Shown: positions 19,401 through 26,720, counted from the first letter of the stretch. The stretch: DNA of 64,000 nt from Spirosoma linguale DSM 74 (GCA_000024525.1 CP001769.1:7535001-7599000); one strand, 5' to 3'. The notes: generated from the sequence alone by a model not told the origin. Program-made: numbers and translations.

Positions 19401-19852
19401 AGTGTCTGATAGCCCACAGCTACTACTTCGCTCAACTGGTTCACGTCCTCTTTTAGCGTTACGCTCAGCGTTTGCTGCGAACCAACAACGACTTCCTGCG
19501 TGGCGAAACCCACCGACGAGAACACCAGCGTAGCACCGGGGTTGGCGTCAATCGTGAACTGTCCGGTGGCATCGGTAACGGTCCCTTTACGGGTCTGCTT
19601 CTCAACGATGTTGACGCCCGGAATCGGCTGGTTTTGTTCGTCGGTGACCGTTCCGGTCAGCCAGATGAGGTGAGCCTGCTCGCGGGATGGAGTTTCATAC
19701 GCCATATCTCCAAGATATGGCGTATGAAACTCCATCTTGATGAGATTAACGGATAACGTCGTTCGGCCCTGCGCCTGTCGACAAAGAAGGGGGCTGAACA
19801 GGAGGAGAAGGTACAAGAGTCCTCTGCTCAATGAAATTGAGTAGCGATTCAT
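16439..19852 (-). CDS. SusC/RagA family TonB-linked outer-membrane transporter
   Basis: 1137 residues. Signal peptide (~1-29), an unusual ~35-residue linker, a carboxypeptidase-D-like regulatory domain (~66-145, LTGTVTDEQNQPIPGVNIVE), TonB plug (~150-270, with GSINASSDPLYVIDGFPAG and IDVLKDAASAAIYGSRASGG) and a 22-strand barrel ending in the usual aromatic (ARITF). It imports the ligand captured by SusD in a TonB-dependent way. No N-terminal STN domain is present, so control through a FecR-type anti-sigma factor is not expected. The linker is encoded in part by a perfect 24-bp inverted repeat (19686-19736), which is odd for a coding region. Confidence 0.95.
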   Translation of the reverse strand: MNRYSISLSRGLLYLLLLFSPLLCRQAQGRTTLSVNLIKMEFHTPYLGDMAYETPSREQAHLIWLTGTVTDEQNQPIPGVNIVEKQTRKGTVTDATGQFTIDANPGATLVFSSVGFATQEVVVGSQQTLSVTLKEDVNQLSEVVAVGYQTLRKSDVTGAIANVKARELNLSAPTVGQALVGKLAGVQVSQVSGAPYVTTKIRVRGIGSINASSDPLYVIDGFPAGNDVFINPNDIESIDVLKDAASAAIYGSRASGGVVLITTKRGKDGKGKFDYEYQYGINQLAKKVKLLDANGFAQLVIDGRNNTYRDLVQNSGKTWTDAMFSDDNATRIAKVGNAGSVSIPTDIYDFANQKLITPKYNTDWQDELYRNAPMSRHNLTFSGGSNGVRYLLSGGYQNQQGIIVSTKQERVNFRANVDADISKKFKVSGSLFVTSTNNREVQEGRFNQGPILGALIYPPTFRAYDDNGNPVKNEVAALQPVYGYQTVENPVALAQETKITRKGLRGTYNGNASYEIIPGLVARANIGLQTYNEKYDYYLPTSLSSGNNPPYSPQAIAAATATALVVNTQNILGEFTATYNRQFGKHNLNGLIGYTAQKTNLDQISVSAQGFQNDAIPEITAKGADPTNFFLNTSSTSSSVGFSGTGKQEETLLSYLARAEYNYDSRYFLTAAFRTDGSSRFGPLNRWGNFPSISGGWTISNEPFYADLVGSTSTLKLRGSWGLTGNYNVGNYNYLQTMASPTGAVFGSGTIQTAFYSGPLKDQKLGWESTSQFNLGLDVGLFNNRLFLIANGYLSNSYNLLFNQPISAISGTTSILTNLRDSKIQNKGIELQIDGRAISTQDFKLNLSGNISLNRNKVLNMGGANTILVAGAERSYITHITQEGQPVGMFYGFKVIGMVRQKDMDNIAADNAAYNASTQSFPTGYVLKGPARSTASTNPLRPGDLIFQDVNGDGVVSDADKQVIGSPYPKFIYGFSVTANYKAFDANASFNGTYGSQVLDGQDYYLFNMEGSGNQYSVVADRYRSEDQPGNGQVYRASRGGTQSNSTRLSTFYLQNGSYLRCANITVGYNLPIASLTKAKVSALRLYVNVNNAFTLTKYKGYNPEVDYNNGANLAPGVDYGKYPLARGYNIGARITF
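19686..19736. repeat. Perfect 24-bp hairpin inside the susC coding region
   Basis: Arms 19686-19709 and 19713-19736 are exact reverse complements with a 3-base loop. The 51 bases equal 17 codons and lie between the sequences for the signal peptide and the carboxypeptidase-like domain, roughly codons 39-56. Either an in-frame insertion of a palindromic element or a structured mRNA segment early in the transcript. Confidence 0.85.
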
Positions 19853-19896
19853 ATCAAGTTGTCAATTGTTGGTTGTATACGGGTAAGCGAAAAATC

Positions 19897-20766
19897 TTAC
19901 CAATTGAGGTGAACGAAATGCACATTGTTGCTGCGTGACGACGTAACGGCAATGCCCGTTTTGCTGTCGTCCAGAAGGGTAAACCCTTCCAGTTCATCGG
20001 CCTTGTCGACGTCGATGGTGTTGATAACCTGTTGCTGGCCCGACTCGATGGATTTTTTTAAATCCACGAACGTAAACCGCCAGCGTCGCCCTTCAATCTG
20101 ATTCTGAATCAGTACCAGTATGCCTTTCGACGGAATCCAGTGCAGGTTTTGCACCCAGGGTGAACAGGTGAATTTTTTGACCACCACACCCGGCTCGCTG
20201 GTTTTCTTGGCTGTGGCCAGGCGGCTGGGGTCGTAGAGCCGTACTTCATTGGCTTTGTCGCCATAATCGGCCGTAGCCACGTACCATTTGTTCTGGTACT
20301 GAACGTATTCGGGGCGGGTACCCTGAATGCAGGCGTCGTCTTCGATGGTGTTGAGCAGGTTACCGTCGAGGGTGCCGGTTTTAAGCAGACCCGCCCAGTT
20401 GACGGCGTAGATCACCGCCCGCCACTTCGTGCCTTCCGGATTGAGCCGGATACTGTTGCCAATAAACGTGGGTGTTGTCGCGTTGTACGCAATGCCGGTC
20501 GGGTGGTTGATAACGTCCCGGCCGCCTTCGGTCAGTTTTATTTCCTGTCCGGTATACGTCAGCGCGCCCTTTTCGACGGTGTAGGTTCGGATCATGCCCA
20601 CTTCCCGGTCGCCGTACAGATACACTTTCCCCGACTGAACACTTACCCCCTGGCAGGCACCTAATGAATCGACCGTAGTGGAGGTAACGAGCGAAAGGTT
20701 GATATCAGCGCCCGTAAATGACCATAAACCCGCCAGACCGGTAATAACGTAAAACAGTGCTTTCAT
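19897..20766 (-). CDS. Secreted protein of unknown function at the head of the susCD operon
   Basis: 289 residues with a signal peptide (MKALFYVITGLAGLWSFTGA). The rest is beta-rich with repeated patterns such as VSVQSGKVYLYGDREVGM and KWYVATADYGDKANEVRLYD, and DELEGFTLLDDSKTGIAVTS near the end, suggesting a beta-propeller. I do not recognise a named family. It ends 44 bases before susC on the same strand and is probably the first gene of the operon, so it may bind or sense the same substrate in the periplasm. Confidence 0.75.
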   Translation of the reverse strand: MKALFYVITGLAGLWSFTGADINLSLVTSTTVDSLGACQGVSVQSGKVYLYGDREVGMIRTYTVEKGALTYTGQEIKLTEGGRDVINHPTGIAYNATTPTFIGNSIRLNPEGTKWRAVIYAVNWAGLLKTGTLDGNLLNTIEDDACIQGTRPEYVQYQNKWYVATADYGDKANEVRLYDPSRLATAKKTSEPGVVVKKFTCSPWVQNLHWIPSKGILVLIQNQIEGRRWRFTFVDLKKSIESGQQQVINTIDVDKADELEGFTLLDDSKTGIAVTSSRSNNVHFVHLNW

Positions 20767-20953
20767 AGACGTTGAACGGAGCTTTTAGGTGGCTTTAAGT
20801 AGTTGACAATCAGGGTAGGTTTCAATCGATACCTGCTGATGCACAAAGCCCGATAAATAAGCTGCAAAGGACACCATTATGCATTACCGGAATATTGCCG
20901 GAGTGTTATCAAACCTTTACAATTAACCGAACCGGTATTGATTACAACTCATA

Positions 20954-20969
20954 TTGGACGTCAGTCCAA
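20954..20969. promoter_or_regulatory. TetR-type palindrome TTGGAC-N4-GTCCAA
   Basis: ttggac-gtca-gtccaa: perfect 6-bp arms around four bases, 46 bases before the TMEM175-like start and in the divergent region with the susCD operon. The spacing is typical of TetR-family operators; no TetR gene is adjacent. Confidence 0.45.
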
Positions 20970-21014
20970 CCATTCTGCGTACGAGTCGTTTGGTAGGTAT
21001 AGGCTTGTGAATCG

Positions 21015-21641
21015 ATGATAAACTTTCAGGAGAATGAGACATTACGCATGGAAGCTTTCAGCGACGGTGTGTTTGCCATTGATATTACGTTGCTCACTTT
21101 CCAGCTTAAAGCCCCCAGCCTGAAAGACGCCACCTCCAGTTACAATCTGGCAATAGCGCTGCTGCATCAGTGGCCCAATTACATTGCGTATTTTATCAGT
21201 TTCACGACCATTTTCATCATCTGGCTCAATCACCACCGGATGTACAATGTAATTCGGCGGAGCGATGTCCGGTTCATGTTCTATAATGGACTTCTGTTGC
21301 TGCTGGTGAGCATTGTTCCGTTTACGACCTCCCTACTGGCCGATTACCTGAACACCCCGGCGCACCAGCTTTCGTCGGCCTTGTACCTGTTCCTGTTTTC
21401 CGGGATTTCCTTTACGCTGTTCTGCATGTGGAACTACGCTACCAAAGATTTTCATCTCCTGAAGCGCCCGGCGGCCCATGTACGTGTTCAGTCCGTTCGG
21501 ACGAGTTTACTCATTAGCACCGTCGTCTATTTCGTGGCCACCGGGCTGTCGTTTCTAGTGCCGTTCCTGAGTGTTTTGGTCGGCCTGGGCATGGTCGTTT
21601 ACCTGTCGCGTTTAAAATATCACCGCGACCGGGTCGTTTAA
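21015..21641 (+). CDS. TMEM175-family (DUF1211) potassium-channel-like protein
   Basis: 208 residues, mostly membrane. The first helix carries the hallmark FSDGVFAIDITLL (residues ~17-29), the FSD motif that lines the pore in this family. Further hydrophobic segments: NYIAYFISFTTIFIIWL, FMFYNGLLLLLVSIVPF, LYLFLFSGISFTLF, LISTVVYFVATGLSFLV and the C-terminal segment. Bacterial members conduct K+ with low selectivity; the physiological role is largely unknown. A TetR-type palindrome lies just upstream. Confidence 0.9.
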   Translation: MINFQENETLRMEAFSDGVFAIDITLLTFQLKAPSLKDATSSYNLAIALLHQWPNYIAYFISFTTIFIIWLNHHRMYNVIRRSDVRFMFYNGLLLLLVSIVPFTTSLLADYLNTPAHQLSSALYLFLFSGISFTLFCMWNYATKDFHLLKRPAAHVRVQSVRTSLLISTVVYFVATGLSFLVPFLSVLVGLGMVVYLSRLKYHRDRVV

Positions 21642-21660
21642 TAATAGAGTATTACTAGTC

Positions 21661-22039
21661 TATTTCTTTCTCTCGATTGGGTTGCTCATAGGGCTGATTA
21701 GTGCCTGCACGGGCGTAGGCCCAATGGGGTGCCCTAATAAGTCCACTGCCGGATACAGAGGCTATTGAACAGGCGGCTAGCCCAATCGCGCAGACGGCTG
21801 CTCAAGCGGTTCAGAGCTTTGAGAAGACCGCACAGCGGATTCTGCGTGATGTACGGGTTACGGGCGACATCTACGGGTTTACGACCTGGAATGTCGCTTT
21901 GATTTACGGGCTCGTCTTGATATTGGTAGTTTTTGGGGATTGGCTACTGTGTGACTATTACCGGGAACAGGCACAGGAGACCGTTATTTATAAACAAGCC
22001 CAGGACGTAGTTCGGGAAAGCGATTATTATTATAATTAA
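21661..22039 (+). pseudogene. Degenerate small lipoprotein gene (frameshifted, no start)
   Basis: One frame (from 21661) reads a lipoprotein leader, IGLLIGLISACTGVGPM, but has no ATG, GTG or TTG in a usable place and soon stops. A second frame, shifted by +1 (21719-22039), reads a clean 106-residue tail without a start: a helical part (EAIEQAASPIAQTAAQAVQS), then a membrane segment NVALIYGLVLILVVFGDWLL and a tyrosine-rich end. Together they look like one gene broken by a one-base indel. The leader closely matches that of the M23 lipoprotein at 25248 (VGLLIGLVSACTGIGPT), also at DNA level over about 50 bases. Confidence 0.6.
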
Positions 22040-22148
22040 ATTCAAGATTATAAGCGTAACAACTCAAGGTATGCGCGGCTATTTCCAGCCTATGATGATA
22101 AAGGGTTTTGGGATTAGTGTAATAAACCATAATAGAACAAGAGATGCA

Positions 22149-23195
22149 CTACTTGCTTATTAAATATAAAGTATGATTTTCTTTTAGTCTATAATTAACC
22201 CTTAACGCAACCTCTAATTTATAGTTAGGGTTAACGGAAGGATGTGATACTCCATTTACTTGAATCTCGGCTATTTCGCCTGATACATACGCCCCTTTAT
22301 CTGTTTTTGATACCAAGATATCGCCAACCTTAATTTCAATATTTATTATAGCGATACCTGCTATAGCATTATTAAAAACTTTTATTGGTTTTCCTAGCGT
22401 AATTGCACTATGATTAACTTCGTAAGGAATGATTTCCTTTAAAAGTACATTGTAAAGAGCAAGACCAAAATTTTCACAGAAAATAACATACTCTAATAAA
22501 ATTTCAGTTGCTAGTAATGTAGATGTACTTCCATGTGCTACCTCATTTCTTCTGTCTGCAAGATCATTTATGTGAAAAAAACAGTCTATGGTTTTAACGT
22601 TCGATACTACAAATAAAATACACAAGTAATTATTGAACTTTTCATCTAAGGCTATTTTCTTGGAAATATTATAAACGCCTAATCGCGAAAAGGATTCATC
22701 TATTACCTCCATTCTGAAATTTGCTGTGTGCTGAGAAAAAGCATCAGCATTTATTTGATATTTTCCGACATTACCTAAACAAGAGTGTAAATTTGAAATT
22801 ACTTCAGACTGTGAGATTCCTCCCTTGTACCTATTTTGTTCTATTCGCTTAATTAATGACATTGATAACTCAATGTGATTTTTAACAACTACTTCAGGTA
22901 CTAAGTCATAACTAGGAATTATTTTGTTTAATGCTATTGCAAAATCTTTTAGAATTGTCTCAATGAATTGTTCAAAGAAGCCGTAAAGAGAGACAACTAT
23001 GCTGTTGTAGTCAAATCTCTTTTTGCCTGACCCTGATTTAATTATATGGTTCTGTAATAACACTAAATCACTAGAAACTTTGTCTCCAGTAGCATTCGCT
23101 TCGTTAGATAAAAGTTCACTTTCTAGGCTAAGTAGTTCAATGTATTGCTTTAAATCTTCAATTCCTCTAAGGAAAGATGTTACACTGTAACGCAT
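22149..23195 (-). CDS. HEPN-domain protein, MAE_28990/MAE_18760-like (putative RNase)
   Basis: 348 residues, helical N-terminal two-thirds. The HEPN signature R-x4-H is present as RRNEVAHG (Arg216, His221), preceded by INDLADRRNE as in the MAE_28990/MAE_18760 class. YNSIVVSLYGFFEQFIETIL (~64-83) is the other conserved HEPN helix region. Residues ~255-345 form a beta-rich C-terminal part of unknown role. HEPN proteins of this kind are metal-independent RNases in toxin and defence systems. It starts 5 bases after the stop of a DUF262 gene, so the two form a tight operon. Base composition is markedly AT-rich compared with the flanks, indicating recent transfer. Confidence 0.8.
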   Translation of the reverse strand: MRYSVTSFLRGIEDLKQYIELLSLESELLSNEANATGDKVSSDLVLLQNHIIKSGSGKKRFDYNSIVVSLYGFFEQFIETILKDFAIALNKIIPSYDLVPEVVVKNHIELSMSLIKRIEQNRYKGGISQSEVISNLHSCLGNVGKYQINADAFSQHTANFRMEVIDESFSRLGVYNISKKIALDEKFNNYLCILFVVSNVKTIDCFFHINDLADRRNEVAHGSTSTLLATEILLEYVIFCENFGLALYNVLLKEIIPYEVNHSAITLGKPIKVFNNAIAGIAIINIEIKVGDILVSKTDKGAYVSGEIAEIQVNGVSHPSVNPNYKLEVALRVNYRLKENHTLYLISK

Positions 23196-23200
23196 ATAGC

Positions 23201-24421
23201 CTATTCTAAAATATTGTCCAAAAACTGAGCAAAAACCTTGTTACGGTCGTTTATACTACTAATATTAGTAGTCGAATGACCTCCAAAGCTTATGTAGTTA
23301 TCTTCATAAAATTTTGTTATATTACTATTTATTTGCTCTTTTTTGCTTATTATTTCTTCCCGTCTTCCCAAGTTTTGACTGAATACATACATTATAGGGT
23401 CATAAGCAGTCATACCTGGTCTATTATACCAGTCCCATGATTGATTTGATTGCTTCTTTCTTTGTCTCCATAGTCTAAAAGCTTTCTTGCCCAAAATTTC
23501 ATAAACGAGCGATATCGTGTCGTTGAAGATGATTTCCATTTGGGAGAGCAATTCTATAGAGAAATTATTGCCGTATTTTAAGTACGTATCTAAAAATTCT
23601 TTTAGAGTTCCTTTCGGATTTTCAGGTCTTTGTCTGAATGCGAAAAAACGCAGTACTAACTCAACGTCAGACATCTTTCTAAAAAATTCGTTTTTTAGAA
23701 GCTCATCACTAACTTCCCCTGTATTTATTTCTTCAGGAGTAGGTAAGGGTATATCCCATGTTCTGCAGAGATATTCATTGCGTGCTAGCTTGATACAAAG
23801 TTGGTTTAGGTTACCATTGTATATAGCGTTTCGAGCTTCTTGAGGTTCCAAAGTAACCCCCCCACTATTAATTCTTTCAAACACAAGTTGTTTTAATCTT
23901 TGTGCTTCGTCATATGTCTTTGCAGTTTCTTGTAGTAATATAATTGAGGATAGGTATCTTCTATCTACGCCACTTTTTATTTGAGTTGGTAACTGTGAAT
24001 ATTTTTTGCCATTAAGTTCAGGCCACTCAACTAATCCTTCTAATACTAAATTGTCACTATAAAAATCGTGAATAGCTGTGAGTCTTTGTAGTCCATCCAT
24101 GACTTCATACTTTGCATACTTTACTTCATAAAGAAAGATTGGTGGAATAGGGACATTCATAATGAAAGATTCTATCAATCTAGATTGCTTAGTTTTATCC
24201 CACCGGTGTCTTCTTTGAAATTCTGGATTCAACTCGTAATCTGAACTTGTTACCATAGAGACAACCGAAACAAGAGGGTACCTTGCTTGTTCTGTTACAA
24301 TACGGACATCCCCTTTTTCGTATTTTTCATTTGACTCTTCATCCGTACTAGACAGTCTTTTGTCAAGATTCTCTAAAGCGCTAAAATTGAGTTTTTCACC
24401 TGGTAGAAGCATAGATATCAT
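23201..24421 (-). CDS. DUF262 (GmrS/ParB-like nuclease fold) protein
   Basis: 406 residues from the ATG at 24421; a TTG at 24475 would add 18 residues of non-conserved sequence. The DUF262 N-terminal domain is clear: LNPEFQRRHRWDKTKQSRLI (~66-84) and YEVMDGLQRLTAI (~104-116) with the DGxQR nucleotide-binding or hydrolysis motif, then LKQLVFERINSGGVTLEPQE. DUF262 is the N-terminal domain of GmrSD-type modification-dependent restriction enzymes, but here there is no DUF1524/HNH half. Instead the next gene, 5 bases on, is a HEPN protein. DUF262-HEPN pairs are known from comparative genomics as putative defence or toxin modules; NTP sensing by DUF262 that controls the RNase is an inference. Confidence 0.85.
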   Translation of the reverse strand: MISMLLPGEKLNFSALENLDKRLSSTDEESNEKYEKGDVRIVTEQARYPLVSVVSMVTSSDYELNPEFQRRHRWDKTKQSRLIESFIMNVPIPPIFLYEVKYAKYEVMDGLQRLTAIHDFYSDNLVLEGLVEWPELNGKKYSQLPTQIKSGVDRRYLSSIILLQETAKTYDEAQRLKQLVFERINSGGVTLEPQEARNAIYNGNLNQLCIKLARNEYLCRTWDIPLPTPEEINTGEVSDELLKNEFFRKMSDVELVLRFFAFRQRPENPKGTLKEFLDTYLKYGNNFSIELLSQMEIIFNDTISLVYEILGKKAFRLWRQRKKQSNQSWDWYNRPGMTAYDPIMYVFSQNLGRREEIISKKEQINSNITKFYEDNYISFGGHSTTNISSINDRNKVFAQFLDNILE

Positions 24422-24557
24422 ATTTTTTGTTAAAAGACGGTACTTAACATGATTTATAAAAAGCTTAAGTACCAATCAATGAGAATTTAAATCTTTAGCT
24501 AGTTGGGTTGCCTTCGGCATAGACTGTATTTAGGTCAGTATATCCGGTTGAAATGGC

Positions 24558-24608
24558 TAAAGTACAATATTTAACTATGAATGCTACATGACTGAAGGTT
24601 GTACTTTA
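24558..24608. repeat. Ten-bp inverted repeat upstream of the DUF262 gene
   Basis: taaagtacaa at 24558-24567 and ttgtacttta at 24599-24608 are exact inverted copies 31 bases apart, about 140 bases upstream of the DUF262 start. It could be an operator or element debris; no neighbouring regulator is seen. Confidence 0.45.
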
Positions 24609-24638
24609 AGCATGGCTGTTACATAATAAATGTGGTTG

Positions 24639-24754
24639 TTGCAAAAGTCTGGAAGGTGCTTTATAGGCTCGGCTAACAGGCCTCATTCCACTCAATTTAG
24701 CATTAAAAACAAACTGTTGAAACGCAATATCTGGGCCAGTGCCGACTTTTGCAA
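24639..24754. mobile_element. Possible MITE or insertion-sequence remnant
   Basis: ttgcaaaagtc at 24639-24649 and gacttttgcaa at 24744-24754 are exact 11-bp inverted ends enclosing ~94 bases without any ORF. No clear target duplication is visible. Compatible with a miniature inverted-repeat element or the deleted remains of an insertion sequence at the edge of the AT-rich island; the right end is itself partly palindromic (cttttgcaaaag), which weakens the call. Confidence 0.35.
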
Positions 24755-24786
24755 AAGCCAAAATCTTATGTTGTGTACTTATAATT

Positions 24787-24818
24787 AAAAGCGACCATTC
24801 TTTGGTGACGGTCGCTTT
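24787..24818. terminator. Orphan terminator-like hairpin
   Basis: aaaagcgacc/ggtcgcttt forms a 9-bp stem with A's before and T's after. There is no annotated gene on either strand ending here, so it may close a small RNA or a lost gene. Confidence 0.45.
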
Positions 24819-24829
24819 CTGTAAATAAT

Positions 24830-25108
24830 AAAACAGAGGGTCGTTTTTCCGTTTCGACTACAATCCGTCACTTGACTGATTTGGTAAGAAGCGGACGCAC
24901 TAGGCCAGCATAACTAGTTTAGCTTCCCAAAATTAGCTATTTTAATATCCAGAATAGATAAAAAAATACAGACAGAAACTAGATTCATTAACCATTTTGA
25001 GCTCTATTTTACAGAACGGCTGTCATGTTAATAACTCTTTGTTAATCAATGGGTTATGTGAATAGTGCCGTCCCAACTATGGTTTATCTACAAAAAGCAA
25101 AAGCAACC
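24830..25108. other. AT-rich intergenic stretch without recognised genes
   Basis: About 280 bases between the orphan hairpin and the promoter of the M23 gene. No ORF with family resemblance, no tRNA and no strong repeat is seen on either strand. Confidence 0.5.
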
Positions 25109-25116
25109 TAACTTTG
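25109..25116 (+). promoter_or_regulatory. Candidate -7 promoter element before the M23 lipoprotein gene
   Basis: TAACTTTG fits TAnnTTTG. It implies a leader of about 125 bases. No -33 TTG at the expected distance, and the element lies in the loop of a weak hairpin (aaaagca/tgctttt), so support is moderate. Confidence 0.4.
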
Positions 25117-25221
25117 CTGCTTTTACGTAAATATCCGGCACGGTAGTAATGATGTAGAACAATGCTGCCGAATGGTTGATCATGGCCGGTTACCTGTCCC
25201 ACCTAAAACATCACTGCCGAA

Positions 25222-25264
25222 AAGTCGTTTAATTTAGTAGGATAACTATGGAATTAAACGACTT
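25222..25264 (+). promoter_or_regulatory. Inverted repeat enclosing the start codon of the M23 gene
   Basis: aagtcgtttaatt at 25222-25234 and its exact reverse complement at 25252-25264 form a 13-bp stem. The 17-base loop (25235-25251) contains the ATG at 25248, and the 3' arm encodes residues 2-6. In RNA this would present or hide the start codon; in DNA it could be an operator. Confidence 0.65.
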
Positions 25265-26588
25265 ACCCCGTTCTCTTCAGGTTGGGTTGCTGATCGGCTT
25301 GGTCAGCGCCTGTACCGGTATCGGTCCAACGGCCAGTTTGTTCCGGCCATCGTCGCCCCGCGAGCAATACGGGCAATCCCTCAAACAGGCAAAGCTGGAC
25401 CAAACGGCCCTCGGCACCGACTGGCTGTCGGCGGGTGAGCGTGCCCTCCAGGATTCGCTCAAGATCACGGTTCCGTACCGCGAAAGCGGTTATTTCTCGG
25501 CCAGCAAAGCCTTTGCCGTAGGCTATCGGCTGGAGGCACAGCGGGGCGACCGGTTTCTGGTAAAAGTCGAAACCCAAGGTCAGAAAGAAACACAGGTGTT
25601 TATCGATGTATTCGTGCTCGAAAGTCGTGGTAAAAGCAGCCTGGTAGCGGCTTCCAAAGCAGATACTAATGTGCTCGCCTGGGAACCCCGACGAACGCAA
25701 ACGTACCTCATCCGCATTCAACCCGAATTGCTGCGAACGGGGAGCTACACGATCTCTATCACGCGCGAACCGGCCCTGAGCTTTCCCGTTAAGGGGCGCG
25801 ACAGCCGACAGATCAGCAGCTTCTTCGGCGTGGCGCGGGATGGAGGTCGCCGACGGCACGAAGGGGTCGATATTTTTGCGCCCCGGGGCACACCCGCCCT
25901 AGCCTCGGTCGATGGCGTTATTTCGGGGGTAGGGGTTAGCAAACTGGGCGGCAACGTAGCGTTTCTGACCGACAATGATCGCAATATCCGGCTGTATTAC
26001 GCCCACCTCGACCGCTGGAATGTTACCAACGGGCAGCGCGTATCCATTGGCGACACCGTTGGCTTCGTCGGTAATACCGGTAACGCCCGTACCACCGGCC
26101 CACATTTGCATTTCGGTATTTATGGTTTTACGGATGGCGCCACCGACCCCCTGCCGTTTATCCGGATGGGGCGTGGTCCGGCCAAACAATCGCTGCTGTC
26201 GGCGAACCGGCTTGGCGATTCGGTGCGGGTATCTGCGGCCAAGTCTGTCGTTCGATTGTCGCCCGGAAGCGAGGGCGTGGCGCTTCGTGAGGTACCGAAG
26301 GCAACGGCACTGACCATCCTTGGCGGTACTGAATCCTGGCTGCGGGTCGAGTTGCCGGATGGGCTTATCGGCTATGTCGCCAGTAGCGCCACCGAAGCCG
26401 AAAAACGCCCGCTCCGGCGTCTGGTATTGCCCACATCAAAGCCACTGCTGGACGCGGCCTATGCACAAGCTGCCACCATCACCACTTTGCCAACCGGTGC
26501 TGCCCTTGAGGTACTGGCCACAGCCGATGCCTTTCAGCTGGTTCGAAATGAAGCGGGGCAAACAGGTTGGGTAATGGTGGGGCCGTAA
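25248..26588 (+). CDS. M23-family metallopeptidase lipoprotein with C-terminal SH3-like domains
   Basis: 446 residues. Lipoprotein leader with lipobox LVSAC (Cys22), though the n-region is acidic (MELND), which is unusual. Residues ~80-180 form a beta-sandwich like a pre-peptidase domain. The M23/LytM domain (~185-305) has the zinc ligands His204 and Asp208 (RHEGVDIFAPRGTP) and His286-x-His288 (GPHLHFG). Residues ~320-446 contain two SH3b-like units (SWLRVELPDGLIGYVASS; AFQLVRNEAGQTGWVMV). It should cut peptide cross-links of peptidoglycan in the periplasm or bind them. Its leader resembles that of the broken gene at 21661, suggesting that the island was inserted between, or duplicated, related genes. 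Confidence 0.9.
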   Translation: MELNDLPRSLQVGLLIGLVSACTGIGPTASLFRPSSPREQYGQSLKQAKLDQTALGTDWLSAGERALQDSLKITVPYRESGYFSASKAFAVGYRLEAQRGDRFLVKVETQGQKETQVFIDVFVLESRGKSSLVAASKADTNVLAWEPRRTQTYLIRIQPELLRTGSYTISITREPALSFPVKGRDSRQISSFFGVARDGGRRRHEGVDIFAPRGTPALASVDGVISGVGVSKLGGNVAFLTDNDRNIRLYYAHLDRWNVTNGQRVSIGDTVGFVGNTGNARTTGPHLHFGIYGFTDGATDPLPFIRMGRGPAKQSLLSANRLGDSVRVSAAKSVVRLSPGSEGVALREVPKATALTILGGTESWLRVELPDGLIGYVASSATEAEKRPLRRLVLPTSKPLLDAAYAQAATITTLPTGAALEVLATADAFQLVRNEAGQTGWVMVGP

Positions 26589-26602
26589 GGTTTGTTGTGT
26601 TT

Positions 26603-26720
26603 ACCACCCCCAACCCCCTCCTTAAAGGAAGGAGGGGGCTACACCGAGGGGTAACTTTTTTTAGCCCCTCCCCTTGAAAAAAGGGGAGGGGCGGTCCGAC
26701 GTTTCGGTTGGGGTGGGGTG
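26603..26720. repeat. C-rich double-hairpin repeat
   Basis: Two perfect stems: ccccctcctt/aaggaggggg (26614-26623/26629-26638) and gcccctcccctt/aaggggaggggc (26664-26675/26681-26692), both enclosed by an imperfect outer pair, ccacccccaacccc against ggttggggtgggg. The outer arm recurs at 47031-47126. It lies just after the M23 stop codon. Confidence 0.75.
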
